A DNA stretch of 64,000 bases from Acanthamoeba sp. SK_2022b (GCA_027943245.1 JANDJZ010001790.1:1-64000), one strand, 5' to 3'. Shown: positions 47,659 through 58,473, counted from the first letter of the stretch. Program-made: numbers and translations. Notes: generated by a model not told the origin, from the letters alone.

Positions 47659-48558
47659 ATGACACAGGTTCAGAGCGGCATTCTGCTGGAGCACTGCCGT
47701 TTCGCCATTTTTATGGAAGCCACCGTACAGGGCGAATTCGCCGACTTGCGCCAGGGCTGCAAGCAGTTTTGTCAGACGCTGAGCGAGCTGCAGCAGCAGT
47801 TTCCCGATGCGCGCCTCGGCGCGGTGATCGCCTTCGGCTATGACGTTTGGCACGATCTTTCCAACGGCCAGGGCGCGAAAGAGCTGAAGCCGTTCACGCC
47901 GCTCGGCAAAGGGCTGGCACCGGCCACCCAGCGCGATATGCTGATCCACATTCAGTCGCTGCGTCACGACGTCAACTTCACGCTGGCGCAGGCGGCACTG
48001 GCGGCGTTCGGCAACGCCATCAAGATTGAAGAAGAAACCCACGGTTTCCGCTGGGTGGAAGAGCGCGATCTGAGCGGTTTCATCGACGGTACCGAAAACC
48101 CGCAGGGCGAGCAGCGCCCGGCAGTGGCGACGATTGCCGAAGGCGAAGAGGACGCAGGTGGCAGCTACGTGCTGGTGCAACGTTACGAGCACAACCTGCG
48201 CCAGTGGCAGCGCTTTACCACCGAACAGCAGGAGCAGATCATCGGTCGCACCAAGCGCGACAGCGAAGAGCTGCCGGCCGATCAGCGCCCGGATACCTCG
48301 CACGTTAGCCGCGTCGATCTGAAAGAGAACGGCAAGGGCCTGAAAATTCTGCGCCAGAGCCTGCCTTATGGCACCGCCAGCGGCAAGCATGGCCTGTTCT
48401 TCATCGCCTATTGCGCACGCCTGCACAATATCGAGCAGCAGCTGCTGAGCATGTTCGGCGATCTGGACGGCAAACGCGACGCGATGCTGCGTTTCAGCCG
48501 TGCGGTTACCGGCAGCTACTACTTTGCGCCATCGCTGACGCGCCTGCTGTCACTTTGA
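47659..48558 (+). CDS. yfeX: DyP-type heme peroxidase YfeX
   Basis: A 299-residue dye-decolorising peroxidase of the cytoplasmic YfeX class, proposed to act on porphyrinogens. The proximal heme ligand is His215 in [10 protein letters not shown], and the distal Asp143 lies in [24 protein letters not shown] and the ATG context (TTGAGG before it) agree with E. coli YfeX. Same length class. A strong hairpin follows. Confidence 0.95.
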   Translation: MTQVQSGILLEHCRFAIFMEATVQGEFADLRQGCKQFCQTLSELQQQFPDARLGAVIAFGYDVWHDLSNGQGAKELKPFTPLGKGLAPATQRDMLIHIQSLRHDVNFTLAQAALAAFGNAIKIEEETHGFRWVEERDLSGFIDGTENPQGEQRPAVATIAEGEEDAGGSYVLVQRYEHNLRQWQRFTTEQQEQIIGRTKRDSEELPADQRPDTSHVSRVDLKENGKGLKILRQSLPYGTASGKHGLFFIAYCARLHNIEQQLLSMFGDLDGKRDAMLRFSRAVTGSYYFAPSLTRLLSL

Positions 48559-48565
48559 CGCCGTT

Positions 48566-48599
48566 GCCGAAGCCGGCGCGCCCGGCTTCGGCCCGTTTT
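48566..48599 (+). terminator. intrinsic terminator after yfeX
   Basis: An 11-bp perfect stem GCCGAAGCCGG/CCGGCTTCGGC with a 5-base loop, followed by CCGTTTTCC. It also insulates the cysP promoter region downstream. Confidence 0.7.
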
Positions 48600-48759
48600 C
48601 CCGCCCCGAAAACGCCTCGCATTCCCTGCCTTATAGCGTTTGATGCTTGTAAATCACTAAACGGTATATAAAAGCGTTACAGCTCCGCACCGAGTTATAA
48701 ATACACTGGTCGTCAATAAGGCGAAAGCCTGAAGGAATGACTCAGTGATAAGGTGCAGA

Positions 48760-49782
48760 ATGAAACAAAACCGGGTTAAAAATCTCGTGCTGAAAGGTTG
48801 GCTGGCGGCTGCGCTGTTGGCGAGCGGCGCCGCGTCGGCGGCGGAATTGCTGAACAGCTCTTATGACGTTTCCCGTGAATTGTTCGTCGCGCTGAATCCC
48901 GGCTTTGAACAGCAGTGGAATCAACAGCATCCGAACGACAAGCTGACCATCAAACAATCGCACGCCGGTTCCTCCAAGCAGGCGCTGGCGATCCTGCAAG
49001 GCCTGCGCGCCGACGTGGTGACGTACAACCAGGTGACCGACGTGCAGATCCTGCACGATCGCGGGCAGCTGATCCCGGCGGACTGGCAGGCGCGCCTGCC
49101 GAACAACAGCTCGCCGTTCTATTCCACCATGGCGTTTCTGGTGCGCAAGGACAACCCGAAGGGCATCCATACCTGGAACGATCTGGTGCGCGACGACGTG
49201 AAGCTGGTGTTCCCTAACCCGAAAACCTCCGGTAACGGCCGTTACACCTATCTGGCCGCCTGGGGCGCCGCCAATCAGGCCGACGGCAACGATCCGGCCA
49301 AGACCCGCGCCTTCATGACCCGCTTCCTGAAGAACGTGCTGGTGTTTGATACCGGCGGCCGCGGCGCGACCACCACCTTCGTCGAGCGCGGCTTGGGCGA
49401 CGTGCTGATCAGCTTCGAGTCCGAAGTGAACAACATCCGCAAGCAGTACGGTGAGGACAAGTACGAAGTGATCGTGCCGCCGGTCGATATTCTGGCGGAG
49501 TTCCCGGTGGCCTGGGTCGACAAAAACGTCGAGCGCAACGGTACCGAACAGGCGGCCAAAGCCTATCTGAACTATCTCTACAGCCCGGCGGCGCAGCAGG
49601 TGATCACCAGCTTCTACTACCGCGTGTATGACCAGAAAGCGATGGCGGCGGCGAAGGGGCAATTCCCGGACACCCAACTGTTCCGCGTGGAAGACCAGTT
49701 CGGCGGCTGGCCGCAGGTGATGAAAACCCACTTCGCCACCGGCGGCGAGCTGGATCAGCTGTTAGCGGCAGGGCGCAAGTAA
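48760..49782 (+). CDS. cysP: thiosulfate/sulfate-binding protein CysP
   Basis: A 340-residue periplasmic solute-binding protein. Signal peptide 1-26 ending ASA, then a type 2 binding fold with [26 protein letters not shown] (ligand loop), and [17 protein letters not shown]. It delivers thiosulfate and sulfate to CysTWA. The ATG at 48760 after AAGGTGCAG is preferred over the frame start at 48745. First gene of cysPTWA; the 160-base AT-rich gap upstream should hold CysB sites, though I cannot place them by eye. Confidence 0.95.
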   Translation: MKQNRVKNLVLKGWLAAALLASGAASAAELLNSSYDVSRELFVALNPGFEQQWNQQHPNDKLTIKQSHAGSSKQALAILQGLRADVVTYNQVTDVQILHDRGQLIPADWQARLPNNSSPFYSTMAFLVRKDNPKGIHTWNDLVRDDVKLVFPNPKTSGNGRYTYLAAWGAANQADGNDPAKTRAFMTRFLKNVLVFDTGGRGATTTFVERGLGDVLISFESEVNNIRKQYGEDKYEVIVPPVDILAEFPVAWVDKNVERNGTEQAAKAYLNYLYSPAAQQVITSFYYRVYDQKAMAAAKGQFPDTQLFRVEDQFGGWPQVMKTHFATGGELDQLLAAGRK

Positions 49783-50622
49783 ATGTTGGCGTTGTCGTCC
49801 AGTAAGCGGGTGCTGCCCGGATTTGGCCTCAGCCTCGGCAGCAGCCTGTTTTATACCTGTTTGATCCTGCTGTTGCCGCTCACCGCGCTGGTGATGCAGC
49901 TGGCACAGATGAGCCTGGCGCAATACTGGGAAGTGATTTCCAACCCGCAGGTGGTGGCGGCGTATAAAGTGACGCTGCTGGCGGCCGGCGTCGCCAGCCT
50001 GTTCAACGCGGTGTTCGGCATGCTGATGGCCTGGATCCTGACGCGCTACCGTTTTCCCGGCCGTTCGCTGCTGGACGGCCTGATCGATCTGCCGTTCGCA
50101 CTGCCGACCGCAGTGGCCGGCCTGACGCTGGCGGGGCTGTTTTCCACCACTGGCTGGTACGGTCAGTGGCTGGCGCACTTCGACATCAAGGTCACCTTTA
50201 CCTGGCTTGGGATCGCGGTAGCGATGGCGTTCACCAGCCTGCCGTTTGTGGTGCGCACCGTGCAGCCGGTTCTGGAAGAGCTGGGGCCGGAATACGAAGA
50301 GGCGGCCGAGACGCTGGGCGCTACGCGCTGGCAGAGTTTCCGCCGCGTGGTGTTGCCCGAGGTGGCACCGGCATTGCTGGCCGGCACCGCCATCTCCTTT
50401 ACCCGCAGCCTGGGCGAGTTCGGCGCGGTGATTTTCATCGCCGGCAACATCGCCTGGAAGACGGAAGTGACCTCGCTGATGATTTTCGTGCGTTTGCAGG
50501 AGTTCGATTATCCGGCGGCCAGCGCCATCGCCTCGGTGATCCTGGCGGCGTCGCTGCTGCTGCTGTTCAGCATTAACGTATTGCAAAGCCGCTTCGGCAG
50601 ACGTTTGGGAGGAGGGCACTGA
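49783..50622 (+). CDS. cysT: sulfate/thiosulfate ABC permease CysT (CysU)
   Basis: A 279-residue inner-membrane permease with six membrane segments and the ABC permease EAA loop EEAAETLGATRWQSFRRVVLP at about 169-189, which contacts CysA. It starts directly after the cysP stop and overlaps the cysW start by one base. Partner of CysW in the sulfate importer. Confidence 0.95.
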   Translation: MLALSSSKRVLPGFGLSLGSSLFYTCLILLLPLTALVMQLAQMSLAQYWEVISNPQVVAAYKVTLLAAGVASLFNAVFGMLMAWILTRYRFPGRSLLDGLIDLPFALPTAVAGLTLAGLFSTTGWYGQWLAHFDIKVTFTWLGIAVAMAFTSLPFVVRTVQPVLEELGPEYEEAAETLGATRWQSFRRVVLPEVAPALLAGTAISFTRSLGEFGAVIFIAGNIAWKTEVTSLMIFVRLQEFDYPAASAIASVILAASLLLLFSINVLQSRFGRRLGGGH

Positions 50623-51497
50623 TGGCCGATGTTTCCGCCTTCAACGGCGCCGAGCGCCCGCGCGTCAACTGGGGCAAGTGGACGCTGATCGCCATCGGCA
50701 CGCTGTTCTCGGTGCTGCTGCTGGTGGTGCCGATGATGTCGATTTTCGCCGAGGCCTTTTCCAAAGGGTTCGGCGCGATGTGGAGCAACTTGCTCGATCC
50801 GGACATGCTGCACGCCATTTGGCTGACGGTCTTGATCGCGCTGATCACCGTGCCGTTCAACCTGGTGTTCGGCACGTTGCTGGCGTGGCTGGTGACGCGC
50901 TTCACCTTCCCCGGCCGCCAGCTGTTGCTGACGCTGATCGATATCCCGTTCGCTGTTTCACCGGTGGTGGCGGGGCTGATTTACCTGCTGTTTTACGGCA
51001 GCAACGGCCTGCTGGGCGGCTGGCTGGATGCGCATAACATCCAGATCATGTTCTCCTGGCCGGGCATGGTGCTGGTGACCATTTTCGTCACCTGCCCCTT
51101 CGTGGTGCGCGAGCTGGTGCCGATGATGCTCAGCCAGGGCAGTCAGGAAGACGAGGCCGCCATTCTGCTGGGGGCGTCCGGCTGGCAGATGTTCCGCCGC
51201 GTGACGCTGCCCAACATTCGCTGGGCGCTGCTGTACGGCGTGGTGCTGACCAACGCGCGCGCCATCGGCGAGTTCGGCGCAGTGTCGGTGGTGTCCGGTT
51301 CGATTCGCGGCGAAACCTACAGCCTGCCGCTGCAGGTCGAGCTGTTGCAGCAGGATTACAACACCGTCGGCTCCTTTACCGCCGCCGCCCTGTTGACCCT
51401 GATGGCGATCGTTACCCTATTTTTGAAGAGCGCGCTGCAGTGGCGTCTGGAACGTCAAAACGCGCGTCTCGAGCGGGAGGAAAATCATGAGCATTGA
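50622..51497 (+). CDS. cysW: sulfate ABC permease CysW
   Basis: A 291-residue permease with six membrane segments; the EAA loop reads [21 protein letters not shown] at about 177-197. [21 protein letters not shown] is typical of the CysW family. The ATG overlaps the cysT stop (TGATG), and the end overlaps cysA by 11 bases. Confidence 0.95.
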   Translation: MADVSAFNGAERPRVNWGKWTLIAIGTLFSVLLLVVPMMSIFAEAFSKGFGAMWSNLLDPDMLHAIWLTVLIALITVPFNLVFGTLLAWLVTRFTFPGRQLLLTLIDIPFAVSPVVAGLIYLLFYGSNGLLGGWLDAHNIQIMFSWPGMVLVTIFVTCPFVVRELVPMMLSQGSQEDEAAILLGASGWQMFRRVTLPNIRWALLYGVVLTNARAIGEFGAVSVVSGSIRGETYSLPLQVELLQQDYNTVGSFTAAALLTLMAIVTLFLKSALQWRLERQNARLEREENHEH

Positions 51498-52575
51498 GAT
51501 TAACGGCATCAACAAGTACTTCGGTCGCACCAAGGTATTGAACGATATCTCGCTCGATATTGCTTCCGGCGAGATGGTGGCGCTGCTCGGGCCGTCCGGT
51601 TCCGGCAAGACCACGCTGCTGCGCATCATCGCCGGGCTGGAAAGCCAGAGCGGCGGCAAGCTGGGCTTCCACGGCACCGACGTCAGCCACATGCACGCGC
51701 GCGACAGGCGCGTGGGCTTCGTGTTTCAGCACTATGCGCTGTTCCGCCACATGACGGTGTTCGACAACATCGCCTTCGGCCTGACCGTGCTGCCGCGCCG
51801 CGAGCGGCCGAACGCCGCGGCGATCAAACAGAAAGTCACCCAGCTGCTGGAAATGGTGCAGCTGGGCCACCTGGCCAACCGCTATCCGTCTCAGCTGTCC
51901 GGCGGCCAGAAACAGCGCGTGGCGTTGGCGCGCGCCCTGGCGGTGGAGCCGCAAATTCTGCTGCTGGACGAACCGTTCGGCGCGCTGGATGCGCAGGTGC
52001 GCAAAGAGCTGCGCCGCTGGCTGCGTCAGCTGCACGAAGAGCTGAAGTTCACCAGCGTGTTCGTCACCCACGATCAGGAAGAGGCGATGGAAGTGGCCGA
52101 CCGCATCGTGGTGATGAGCCAGGGCAATATCGAACAGGTCGGGTCGCCGGAAGAGATTATGCGCGAACCGGCCAGCCGCTTCGTGCTGGAATTCATGGGG
52201 GAAGTGAACCGCCTGAACGGCGAAATTCGCGGCTCCCAGCTGTTCGTCGGCGCGCACCAGTGGCCGCTGTCGTTCCAGCCGATGCACCAGGGCAGCGTCG
52301 ATCTGTTCCTGCGTCCGTGGGAAATGGAAGTGGCGACCGAAAGCAGCGAGCGTTGCCCGCTGCCGGTGCAGGTGTTGGAAGTCAGCCCGCGTGGCCACTT
52401 CTGGCAGCTGACGGTGCAGCCGATCGGCTGGCATCAGGAACCGATCGGCGTGGTGTTGCCGGAAGGCAATCCAACCCCGGTGCGCGGCGGCCGTTATTAC
52501 GTCGGCAGCCTCAATGCGCGGCTGTATGCCGGCGATCAACTGCTGCAACCTGTTGCGTTAGCCAAAAGCGCCTGA
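51487..52575 (+). CDS. cysA: sulfate/thiosulfate importer ATPase CysA
   Basis: A 362-residue ABC ATPase. Walker [10 protein letters not shown] at about 35-43, Q-loop [13 protein letters not shown], signature [14 protein letters not shown], and Walker [15 protein letters not shown]; a C-terminal TOBE-like domain follows from about 240. It powers import by CysTW. GGAGG ribosome site inside the end of cysW. Confidence 0.96.
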   Translation: MSIEINGINKYFGRTKVLNDISLDIASGEMVALLGPSGSGKTTLLRIIAGLESQSGGKLGFHGTDVSHMHARDRRVGFVFQHYALFRHMTVFDNIAFGLTVLPRRERPNAAAIKQKVTQLLEMVQLGHLANRYPSQLSGGQKQRVALARALAVEPQILLLDEPFGALDAQVRKELRRWLRQLHEELKFTSVFVTHDQEEAMEVADRIVVMSQGNIEQVGSPEEIMREPASRFVLEFMGEVNRLNGEIRGSQLFVGAHQWPLSFQPMHQGSVDLFLRPWEMEVATESSERCPLPVQVLEVSPRGHFWQLTVQPIGWHQEPIGVVLPEGNPTPVRGGRYYVGSLNARLYAGDQLLQPVALAKSA

Positions 52576-52599
52576 TAGGTTTTAGCTGCCCTTTTCTTC

Positions 52600-52624
52600 A
52601 AGGCAACCCCCGGGTTGCCTTTTT
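52600..52624 (+). terminator. terminator between cysA and cysM
   Basis: AAGGCAACC/GGTTGCCTT stem followed by T4-A. It should end or attenuate the cysPTWA transcript just 30 bases before cysM, so cysM needs read-through or a promoter in the short gap. Confidence 0.75.
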
Positions 52625-52654
52625 ACTTTACGCACACCAACACAGGCAAAGATC

Positions 52655-53536
52655 GTGACAACGCTCGAACAATGCATCGGGAACACCCCGCTGGTACAAC
52701 TGCAACGGCTGGCCGCCCAGGCGGGCAGCGAGGTATGGGTCAAACTGGAAGGCAATAACCCGGCGGGATCGGTGAAGGATCGCGCTGCGTTGGCGATGAT
52801 CCAGCAGGCGGAGCTGCGCGGCGAGATCAAGCCCGGCGACGTGCTGATCGAGGCCACCAGCGGCAATACCGGCATTGCGCTGGCGATGATCGCCGCGCTC
52901 AAAGGCTATACGCTGAAGCTGTTGATGCCGGAGAACATGAGCCTGGAGCGGCAGGCGGCGATGCGCGCGTACGGCGCCGAGCTGATCCTGGTCAGCCGTG
53001 AGCAGGGGATGGAAGGGGCGCGCGATCTGGCGCTGGAGATGCAGCGTCAGGGGCAGGGCAAGGTGCTGGATCAGTTCAACAATCTCGACAATCCCTACGC
53101 CCACTTCACCACCACCGGCCCGGAGATTTGGCGCCAGACCGAAGGACGCATCACGCACTTCGTTTCCAGCATGGGCACCACTGGTACCATTACCGGCGTG
53201 GGCGGTTACCTGAAGAGCCAGAATCCGCAGGTGCAGATCATCGGCCTGCAGCCGGCCGAAGGCAGCAGCATCCCCGGCATTCGCCGTTGGGCGCCTGCTT
53301 ACCTGCCGGGCATTTTCCGCCCGGAGCTGGTGGATCAGGTGCTGGATATCGAGCAGCGCGATGCCGAGCAGATCATGCGCCAGCTGGCGCAGCGTGAAGG
53401 CATCTTCTGCGGCGTCAGCTCCGGCGGCGCGGTAGCCGGCGCCCTGCGCGTCGCGGCGGCCCACCCCGGCAGCGTCGTGGTGGCGATCGTCTGCGATCGC
53501 GGTGACCGTTACCTCTCCACCGGCGTGTTCGACTGA
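52655..53536 (+). CDS. cysM: cysteine synthase B CysM
   Basis: A 293-residue PLP enzyme, O-acetylserine sulfhydrylase B, which can use thiosulfate to give S-sulfocysteine, so it matches the thiosulfate importer upstream. PLP lysine is Lys41 in [22 protein letters not shown] and the glycine-rich MGTTGTITGVGGYL loop are present. It starts with GTG at 52655, with only a weak ribosome site. Confidence 0.94.
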   Translation: MTTLEQCIGNTPLVQLQRLAAQAGSEVWVKLEGNNPAGSVKDRAALAMIQQAELRGEIKPGDVLIEATSGNTGIALAMIAALKGYTLKLLMPENMSLERQAAMRAYGAELILVSREQGMEGARDLALEMQRQGQGKVLDQFNNLDNPYAHFTTTGPEIWRQTEGRITHFVSSMGTTGTITGVGGYLKSQNPQVQIIGLQPAEGSSIPGIRRWAPAYLPGIFRPELVDQVLDIEQRDAEQIMRQLAQREGIFCGVSSGGAVAGALRVAAAHPGSVVVAIVCDRGDRYLSTGVFD

Positions 53537-53544
53537 ATGTGCCC

Positions 53545-53568
53545 TCCCGGCGGTGTGTTCCGCCGGGA
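53545..53568 (+). terminator. hairpin after cysM
   Basis: A 9-bp perfect stem TCCCGGCGG/CCGCCGGGA with a 6-base loop lies 8 bases past the cysM stop. What follows is AAAACCCTT, so the T-tail is poor. Confidence 0.5.
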
Positions 53569-53793
53569 AAACCCTTCTCACTTTCCTTTTGACCGACGGC
53601 ATAGCCGGCCCGCCTGGGCGGTGGCCGGAGCCTGTCTGTACGCCAATACCCTGACAGAAGTAGAGAAATCGCGCGACAGCAGCCACAATAACGGTGGCGA
53701 GACGCGAACCGCGATGTGTAAGGATTGAGTAAAACCGGCTGCGGGCCGGCGGAATTGGCGGGAAAATAACGAAAATCGGTGAAGGAGCAAGGC

Positions 53794-54474
53794 ATGAAAA
53801 TTTTACTGGTCGACGATGACCTGGAGCTTGGCACCATGCTGAGCGAATACCTGACGGGCGAAGGCTTCGACGCCACGCTGGTGCTGACCGGCAAGGCGGG
53901 GGTAGAGGGCGCGCTGTCGGGCGACTATACCGCGATGATCCTCGATATCATGCTGCCGGACATGAGCGGCATCGACGTGCTGCGCGACGTGCGTAAAAAG
54001 AGCCGGCTGCCGATCATCATGCTGACCGCCAAAGGCGACAACATCGATCGGGTGATTGGCCTGGAGATGGGCGCCGACGATTACATGCCCAAACCTTGCT
54101 ACCCGCGCGAATTGGTGGCGCGTCTGCGCGCGGTGCTGCGGCGTTTCGAAGAGCGGCCGCAGGAGGCGGACGACGAAGCCGCCATCAGCTTCGGCGAGCT
54201 GACGCTGAACCCTTCAACCCGCAGCAGCGAATGGCGCGGTAAGGCGTTTGATCTGACCGCTTCGGAATTCAATCTGCTGGAGCTGTTGCTGCGCGCGCCG
54301 GATCGCGTGGTGTCGAAGGATGAATTGTCCGAGAAGGGGCTGGGGCGCCCGCGCGAGGCCTATGATCGCAGCGTGGACGTGCATATCAGCAATATCCGCC
54401 AGAAGCTGAGCGCGCTGGCCGGCAATACGCTGAGCATCGAGACGGTGCGCAGCATCGGCTATCGCATTCGGTAA
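53794..54474 (+). CDS. OmpR-family response regulator (possible RssB)
   Basis: A 226-residue OmpR/CpxR-type regulator. The receiver has acidic residues at 7-9, phospho-acceptor Asp51 in MILDIMLPDMSG, and the switch lysine in MPKPCYPREL; the C-terminal winged helix is at about 130-226 with DRSVDVHISNIRQKL and IRSIGYR-like VRSIGYRIR. The ATG at 53794 after AAGGAGC is chosen over the GTG at 53779. A CpxR-like RssB of S. marcescens, phosphorylated at Asp51 as I recall, is the best candidate name, but I cannot confirm it. The kinase gene follows after 6 bases. Confidence 0.88.
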   Translation: MKILLVDDDLELGTMLSEYLTGEGFDATLVLTGKAGVEGALSGDYTAMILDIMLPDMSGIDVLRDVRKKSRLPIIMLTAKGDNIDRVIGLEMGADDYMPKPCYPRELVARLRAVLRRFEERPQEADDEAAISFGELTLNPSTRSSEWRGKAFDLTASEFNLLELLLRAPDRVVSKDELSEKGLGRPREAYDRSVDVHISNIRQKLSALAGNTLSIETVRSIGYRIR

Positions 54475-54480
54475 CCTGAC

Positions 54481-55806
54481 ATGCGCGGAAGACTGTTCTG
54501 GAAAATTTTGCTCGGCTTTTGGCTGACCTTCCTCATCATGACGCAGGCCCTGTGGGTGGCGTTTTCTTTGTATGGCGACCGCTATGTGCCGCCGGAGAAC
54601 GCCATGGCGCGGCGGGTCATCGGCCTGCAGCTGACCTCGGCGGCTACCCAGTTGCGCAGCGGCGGCATGCCGGCGCTGGAAGCCCTGATGCGCGACTGGC
54701 CCGAGGACGACAGGCGTTTGCTGTCGGTGACGCCGATGACCCAACCGCCGCCGCCCGCGCCGGAAGAACCGGTATTTGAAGGGCGGCGGATGCCGAAGGA
54801 AATCTCTGCCTGGGTGCAGACCGGGGAAGGGCAGGGATACTGGCTGAGCTATAACGTGCGCGGGCTGCGGGAAGAGTATCGGCCGGAGCGGCGTTCCCAT
54901 TTCTTCAACATTCCTGCGCCGATGCTGTGGGTCGGCGGGCTGGGCGGTTTGCTGTTCAGCGCCGTGCTGGCCTGGAACCTGACCCGGCCGATGCGTCAGC
55001 TGCGCGGTGGCCTGGATCGGGTGGCGCAGGGCGATCTGTCGGTGCGGCTGTTCCCGAAAATGCGCCGCCGTCATGACGAGCTGTCCGACGTGGCGCGCGA
55101 TTTCGACACCATGGCTGAGCGGCTGGAGCTGCTGGTCAGCGCCCGCGAGCAGTTACTTCATGACGTTTCGCACGAGCTGCGTTCGCCGCTGGCGCGCCTG
55201 CAGCTGGCGATCGGCCTGGCGCGGCAGAATGCCGGCAACGTCGAAACCTCGCTCAAGCGCATCGAACACGAGTCGGGGCGGCTGGATAAGATGATCGGCG
55301 AGCTGCTGGCGCTGTCGCGCGCCGAACACAGCAGCCTGCCGGACGAGGAGTATTTCGATCTGTACGGCCTGGTGGATGCGGTGGTGAGCGATGCACGCTA
55401 CGAGGCGCAGGTGCCCGGCGTGGATATCGTGCTGCAGGCCGAGTCGGACGTGGAGTACACCGTCAAGGGCAATGCGGAGCTGATGCGGCGAGCGGTGGAT
55501 AACATCGTGCGTAATGCGCTGCGCTTTTCCAGCCACGGCCAGCGGGTGACGGTGGCGCTGACGCGCGTCGATAACCAGTTCCAGATCGCGGTCAGCGATC
55601 AGGGGCCGGGAGTCGAGGAGGCGAAGCTGTCGAGCATTTTCGATCCGTTCGTGCGCGTGAAGTCGGCGCTGTCGGGCAAGGGTTACGGCCTGGGGCTGGC
55701 GATCACCCGCAAGGTGGTGCTGGCGCACGGCGGCCAGGTTGAGGCGCGCAACGGCGATAAAGAGGGGCTGGTCATTACCCTGCGTATCCCGCGCTGGCCG
55801 TCATAA
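54481..55806 (+). CDS. sensor histidine kinase (possible RssA)
   Basis: A 441-residue membrane kinase: membrane helix about 8-28, a periplasmic segment 30-142 with a proline-rich stretch, second helix about 146-166, HAMP linker 167-220, HisKA with His231 in HDVSHELRSPLARLQ, and HATPase with N-box RRAVDNIVRNALRFS and G-box GYGLGLAITRKV. It forms a two-gene unit with the regulator upstream. In S. marcescens the RssA/RssB pair controls swarming in response to saturated fatty acids; identity is plausible from the CpxA-like build, not proven. E. coli has other genes (pdxK, yfeK, yfeS) here. Confidence 0.87.
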   Translation: MRGRLFWKILLGFWLTFLIMTQALWVAFSLYGDRYVPPENAMARRVIGLQLTSAATQLRSGGMPALEALMRDWPEDDRRLLSVTPMTQPPPPAPEEPVFEGRRMPKEISAWVQTGEGQGYWLSYNVRGLREEYRPERRSHFFNIPAPMLWVGGLGGLLFSAVLAWNLTRPMRQLRGGLDRVAQGDLSVRLFPKMRRRHDELSDVARDFDTMAERLELLVSAREQLLHDVSHELRSPLARLQLAIGLARQNAGNVETSLKRIEHESGRLDKMIGELLALSRAEHSSLPDEEYFDLYGLVDAVVSDARYEAQVPGVDIVLQAESDVEYTVKGNAELMRRAVDNIVRNALRFSSHGQRVTVALTRVDNQFQIAVSDQGPGVEEAKLSSIFDPFVRVKSALSGKGYGLGLAITRKVVLAHGGQVEARNGDKEGLVITLRIPRWPS

Positions 55807-55840
55807 CGTAGCGAAATCGGGATACGACGAAGGAGATAAA

Positions 55841-55867
55841 AAAAACGGCGCCGAGGGCGCCGTTTTT
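55841..55867. terminator. bidirectional terminator between the kinase gene and crr
   Basis: AAAAACGGCGCC and GGCGCCGTTTTT pair around a GAG loop. A perfect 12-bp dyad with A and T tails, serving both convergent units. Confidence 0.9.
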
Positions 55868-55882
55868 CTTGCTCATTCGCGA

Positions 55883-56392
55883 TTACTTCTTGATGCGGAT
55901 GATCGGGGTTTCGCCAACGGTCACGCTGCCGGACAGTTTGATCAGCTCTTTGATCTCGTCCATGTTGGAGATAACGACCGGCGTCAGGGTAGACTTGGCT
56001 TTCTCTTCCAGCAGAGGCAGGTTGAACTCGATAACCACGTCACCTTTCTTGACGCGCTGGCCTTCTTCGGCGATGCGTTTGAAGCCTTCGCCTTTCAGTT
56101 CTACGGTATCGATGCCGAAGTGGACGAACAGCTCAATGCCGCTGTCGGATTCGATAGAGAATGCATGGTTGGTTTCGAAAATCTTACCGATGGTGCCGTC
56201 AACCGGAGCAACCATTTTGTTGCCGGCCGGTTTGATGGCGATACCGTCGCCAACGATTTTTTCAGCGAACACTACGTCCGGCACATCTTCGATATTGACG
56301 ATTTCGCCAGAAAGGGGAGCGACGATCTCGATAGTGCCCGTGTCTTTCTTGTCATCAGAAACCAGAGATTTCAGTTTATCGAACAAACCCAT
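55883..56392 (-). CDS. crr: PTS glucose-specific EIIA component
   Basis: A 169-residue cytoplasmic phosphocarrier. His91 in [11 protein letters not shown] is the phosphorylated residue and His76 its partner. An amphipathic N-terminal [14 protein letters not shown] helix binds membranes. It passes phosphate from HPr to EIICB-Glc and governs inducer exclusion and adenylate cyclase. Last gene of ptsHI-crr, 49 bases after ptsI. Confidence 0.97.
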   Translation of the reverse strand: MGLFDKLKSLVSDDKKDTGTIEIVAPLSGEIVNIEDVPDVVFAEKIVGDGIAIKPAGNKMVAPVDGTIGKIFETNHAFSIESDSGIELFVHFGIDTVELKGEGFKRIAEEGQRVKKGDVVIEFNLPLLEEKAKSTLTPVVISNMDEIKELIKLSGSVTVGETPIIRIKK

Positions 56393-56441
56393 GATCTTCT
56401 CCTAAGCATTAAATTGGGCGGCGTTCCAGTGTCGTGGAAGT

Positions 56442-57024
56442 TTAGCAGAGCGTTTTTTCTTCGATGAATTTATTGACGCAATTCATCAGGTCTTGTGCCG
56501 TTGGCTGTGCCAAGGCCTGCGCTGCCAACGCCTTCACATCTTCGAAATTCGTGTTACGAATAATTTTCTTGATGCGCGGGATTGAAATCGCACTCATGCT
56601 GAACTCATCCAGCCCCATGCCCAATAACAACAGTGTAGCACGCTCATCGCCAGCCAGTTCGCCGCACATGCCGGTCCACTTGCCTTCCGCGTGAGATGCA
56701 TCAATAACCTGTTTGATCAGGCCAAGCACTGATGGGGACATCGGGTTATAGAGATGAGAAATCAGCTCGTTGCCGCGATCTACCGCCAGAGTATACTGGG
56801 TTAGATCGTTTGTCCCAATACTAAAGAAGTCGACTTCTTTCGCCAGGTGGTGAGCAATGACCGCCGCAGCCGGTGTTTCCACCATCACGCCCACTTCGAT
56901 GCTCTCGTCAAACGCCTTGCCTTCTTCGCGCAGCTGCGCTTTCAGCGTCTCGATTTCGCCTTTCAGATCGCGCACTTCTTCCACGGAGATGATCATCGGG
57001 AACATGATGCGCAGTTTGCCGAAC

Positions 57025-57055
<31 letters not shown>

Positions 57056-58169
57056 CGTGCAGGATTTCACGGCGGTCCATCGCGATGCGGATGGCGCGCC
57101 AGCCGAGGAACGGGTTCTCTTCCTTCGGCAGGTTCATGTACGGCAGGTCTTTGTCGCCGCCGATGTCCATGGTACGGACGATCACGGCCTGCGAGCCCAT
57201 GGCTTCCGCCACGGCTTTATAAGCCTGGAACTGCTCGTCTTCGGTCGGCAGCGAGTCGCGGTCCATGAACAGGAACTCGGTACGATACAGGCCGACGCCT
57301 TCCGCGCCGTTGCGCTCTGCACCCGCGACGTCGCGCACGGTGCCGATGTTGGCGCAGACTTCAACCTGATGGCCGTCCAGCGTAATCGCCGGCAGGTCCT
57401 TCAGCTTGGCCAGATCGTTTTTCTCGGTGATGTATTGGTTCTGGGCGGCTTTCAGCTGATCGATAACGTCAGCGGTCGGGTTAACGTAAATTTTGTTGTT
57501 AACCGCATCCAGAATCAGGTAGTCGTCGTTTTTCACCTGCTTGGTCACGTCGCTGGTACCGACGATCGCCGGCAGCTCCAGGGAGCGCGCCATGATAGAG
57601 GTGTGGGAAGTCCGGCCGCCGAGATCGGTAATGAAGCCCAGCACTTTGTCCAGGTTCAGCTGTGCGGTCTCTGACGGGGTCAGATCGGTGGCCACCAGGA
57701 TCACTTCGTCCTGAATGGAGCCCAGATCGACGATCGGCATGCCCAGGATGTTCTGCAGCAGGCGCTTACCGATGTCGCGCACGTCGGCGGCGCGCTCTTT
57801 GAGGTATTCGTCGTCCAGCTCTTCCAGCGCTTTCGCCTGACCTTCGATCACGGTGTAGGCGGCGGCGTCTGCGGAGGCCAGATCGTCTTTGATTAGGGCT
57901 ATGATTTCCTGCTCAAGCTCTTCGTCTTCCAGCAACATGATGTGGCCTTCGAAGATAGCTTCCTTCTCTTCGCCGAAGGTTTCGCCAGCTTTGGTCTTGA
58001 TCGCTTCCAGCTGTTCGGACGCTTTCGCGCGGCCGGCCAGAAAACGCGAGACTTCCTGCTCTACTTGATCAGCAGAGATTTTTTTCCGGTTGATGACAAT
58101 GTCGTCTTCTTTCAGCAAGAGAGCCTTACCAAAAGCGATGCCCGGTGATACTAAAATGCCTGAAATCAT
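56442..58169 (-). CDS. ptsI: PTS enzyme I
   Basis: A 575-residue phosphoenolpyruvate-protein phosphotransferase. Phosphorylated His189 lies in [13 protein letters not shown]; the PEP-binding C-terminal barrel has the conserved [20 protein letters not shown] block and active-site Cys in [10 protein letters not shown]. It phosphorylates HPr. Length equals E. coli. Preceded by ptsH at a 46-base distance. Confidence 0.97.
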
Positions 58170-58215
58170 AACCCTACCTTACTCTTGACTGGTGTTAACT
58201 AAAAAGACGGGCCGA

Positions 58216-58473
58216 TTACTCAAGCTCTGCCATCAGTTTTACCAAGTGCTCAACGGCTTTCTGCTCGTCTTCACCTTCAGCGGAGATGGTCACTACGGTC
58301 CCTTGAGTCAGCCCCAGAGTTTGCAGTTTGAACAGGCTTTTAGCGCTGGCGCTTTTGCCGTTGGAGGTCACGGTGATGTCAGACGTGAAGCCTTTGGCTT
58401 CTTTAACGAACTGAGCGGCAGGGCGAGTATGCAGACCATTCGGAGCGGTAATAGTAACTTCTTGCTGGAACAT
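58216..58473 (-). CDS. ptsH: PTS phosphocarrier HPr
   Basis: An 85-residue protein with active His15 in PNGLHTRPA and the regulatory-site Ser46 region [12 protein letters not shown]. Practically identical to E. coli HPr. It accepts phosphate from enzyme I and passes it to EIIA domains. First gene of the pts operon. Confidence 0.98.
   Translation of the reverse strand: MFQQEVTITAPNGLHTRPAAQFVKEAKGFTSDITVTSNGKSASAKSLFKLQTLGLTQGTVVTISAEGEDEQKAVEHLVKLMAELE

Noticed and set aside
53537..53728. A 63-codon frame directly after cysM
   Set aside because: It begins on the terminator-like hairpin of cysM, has no ribosome site and no pattern of a real protein.
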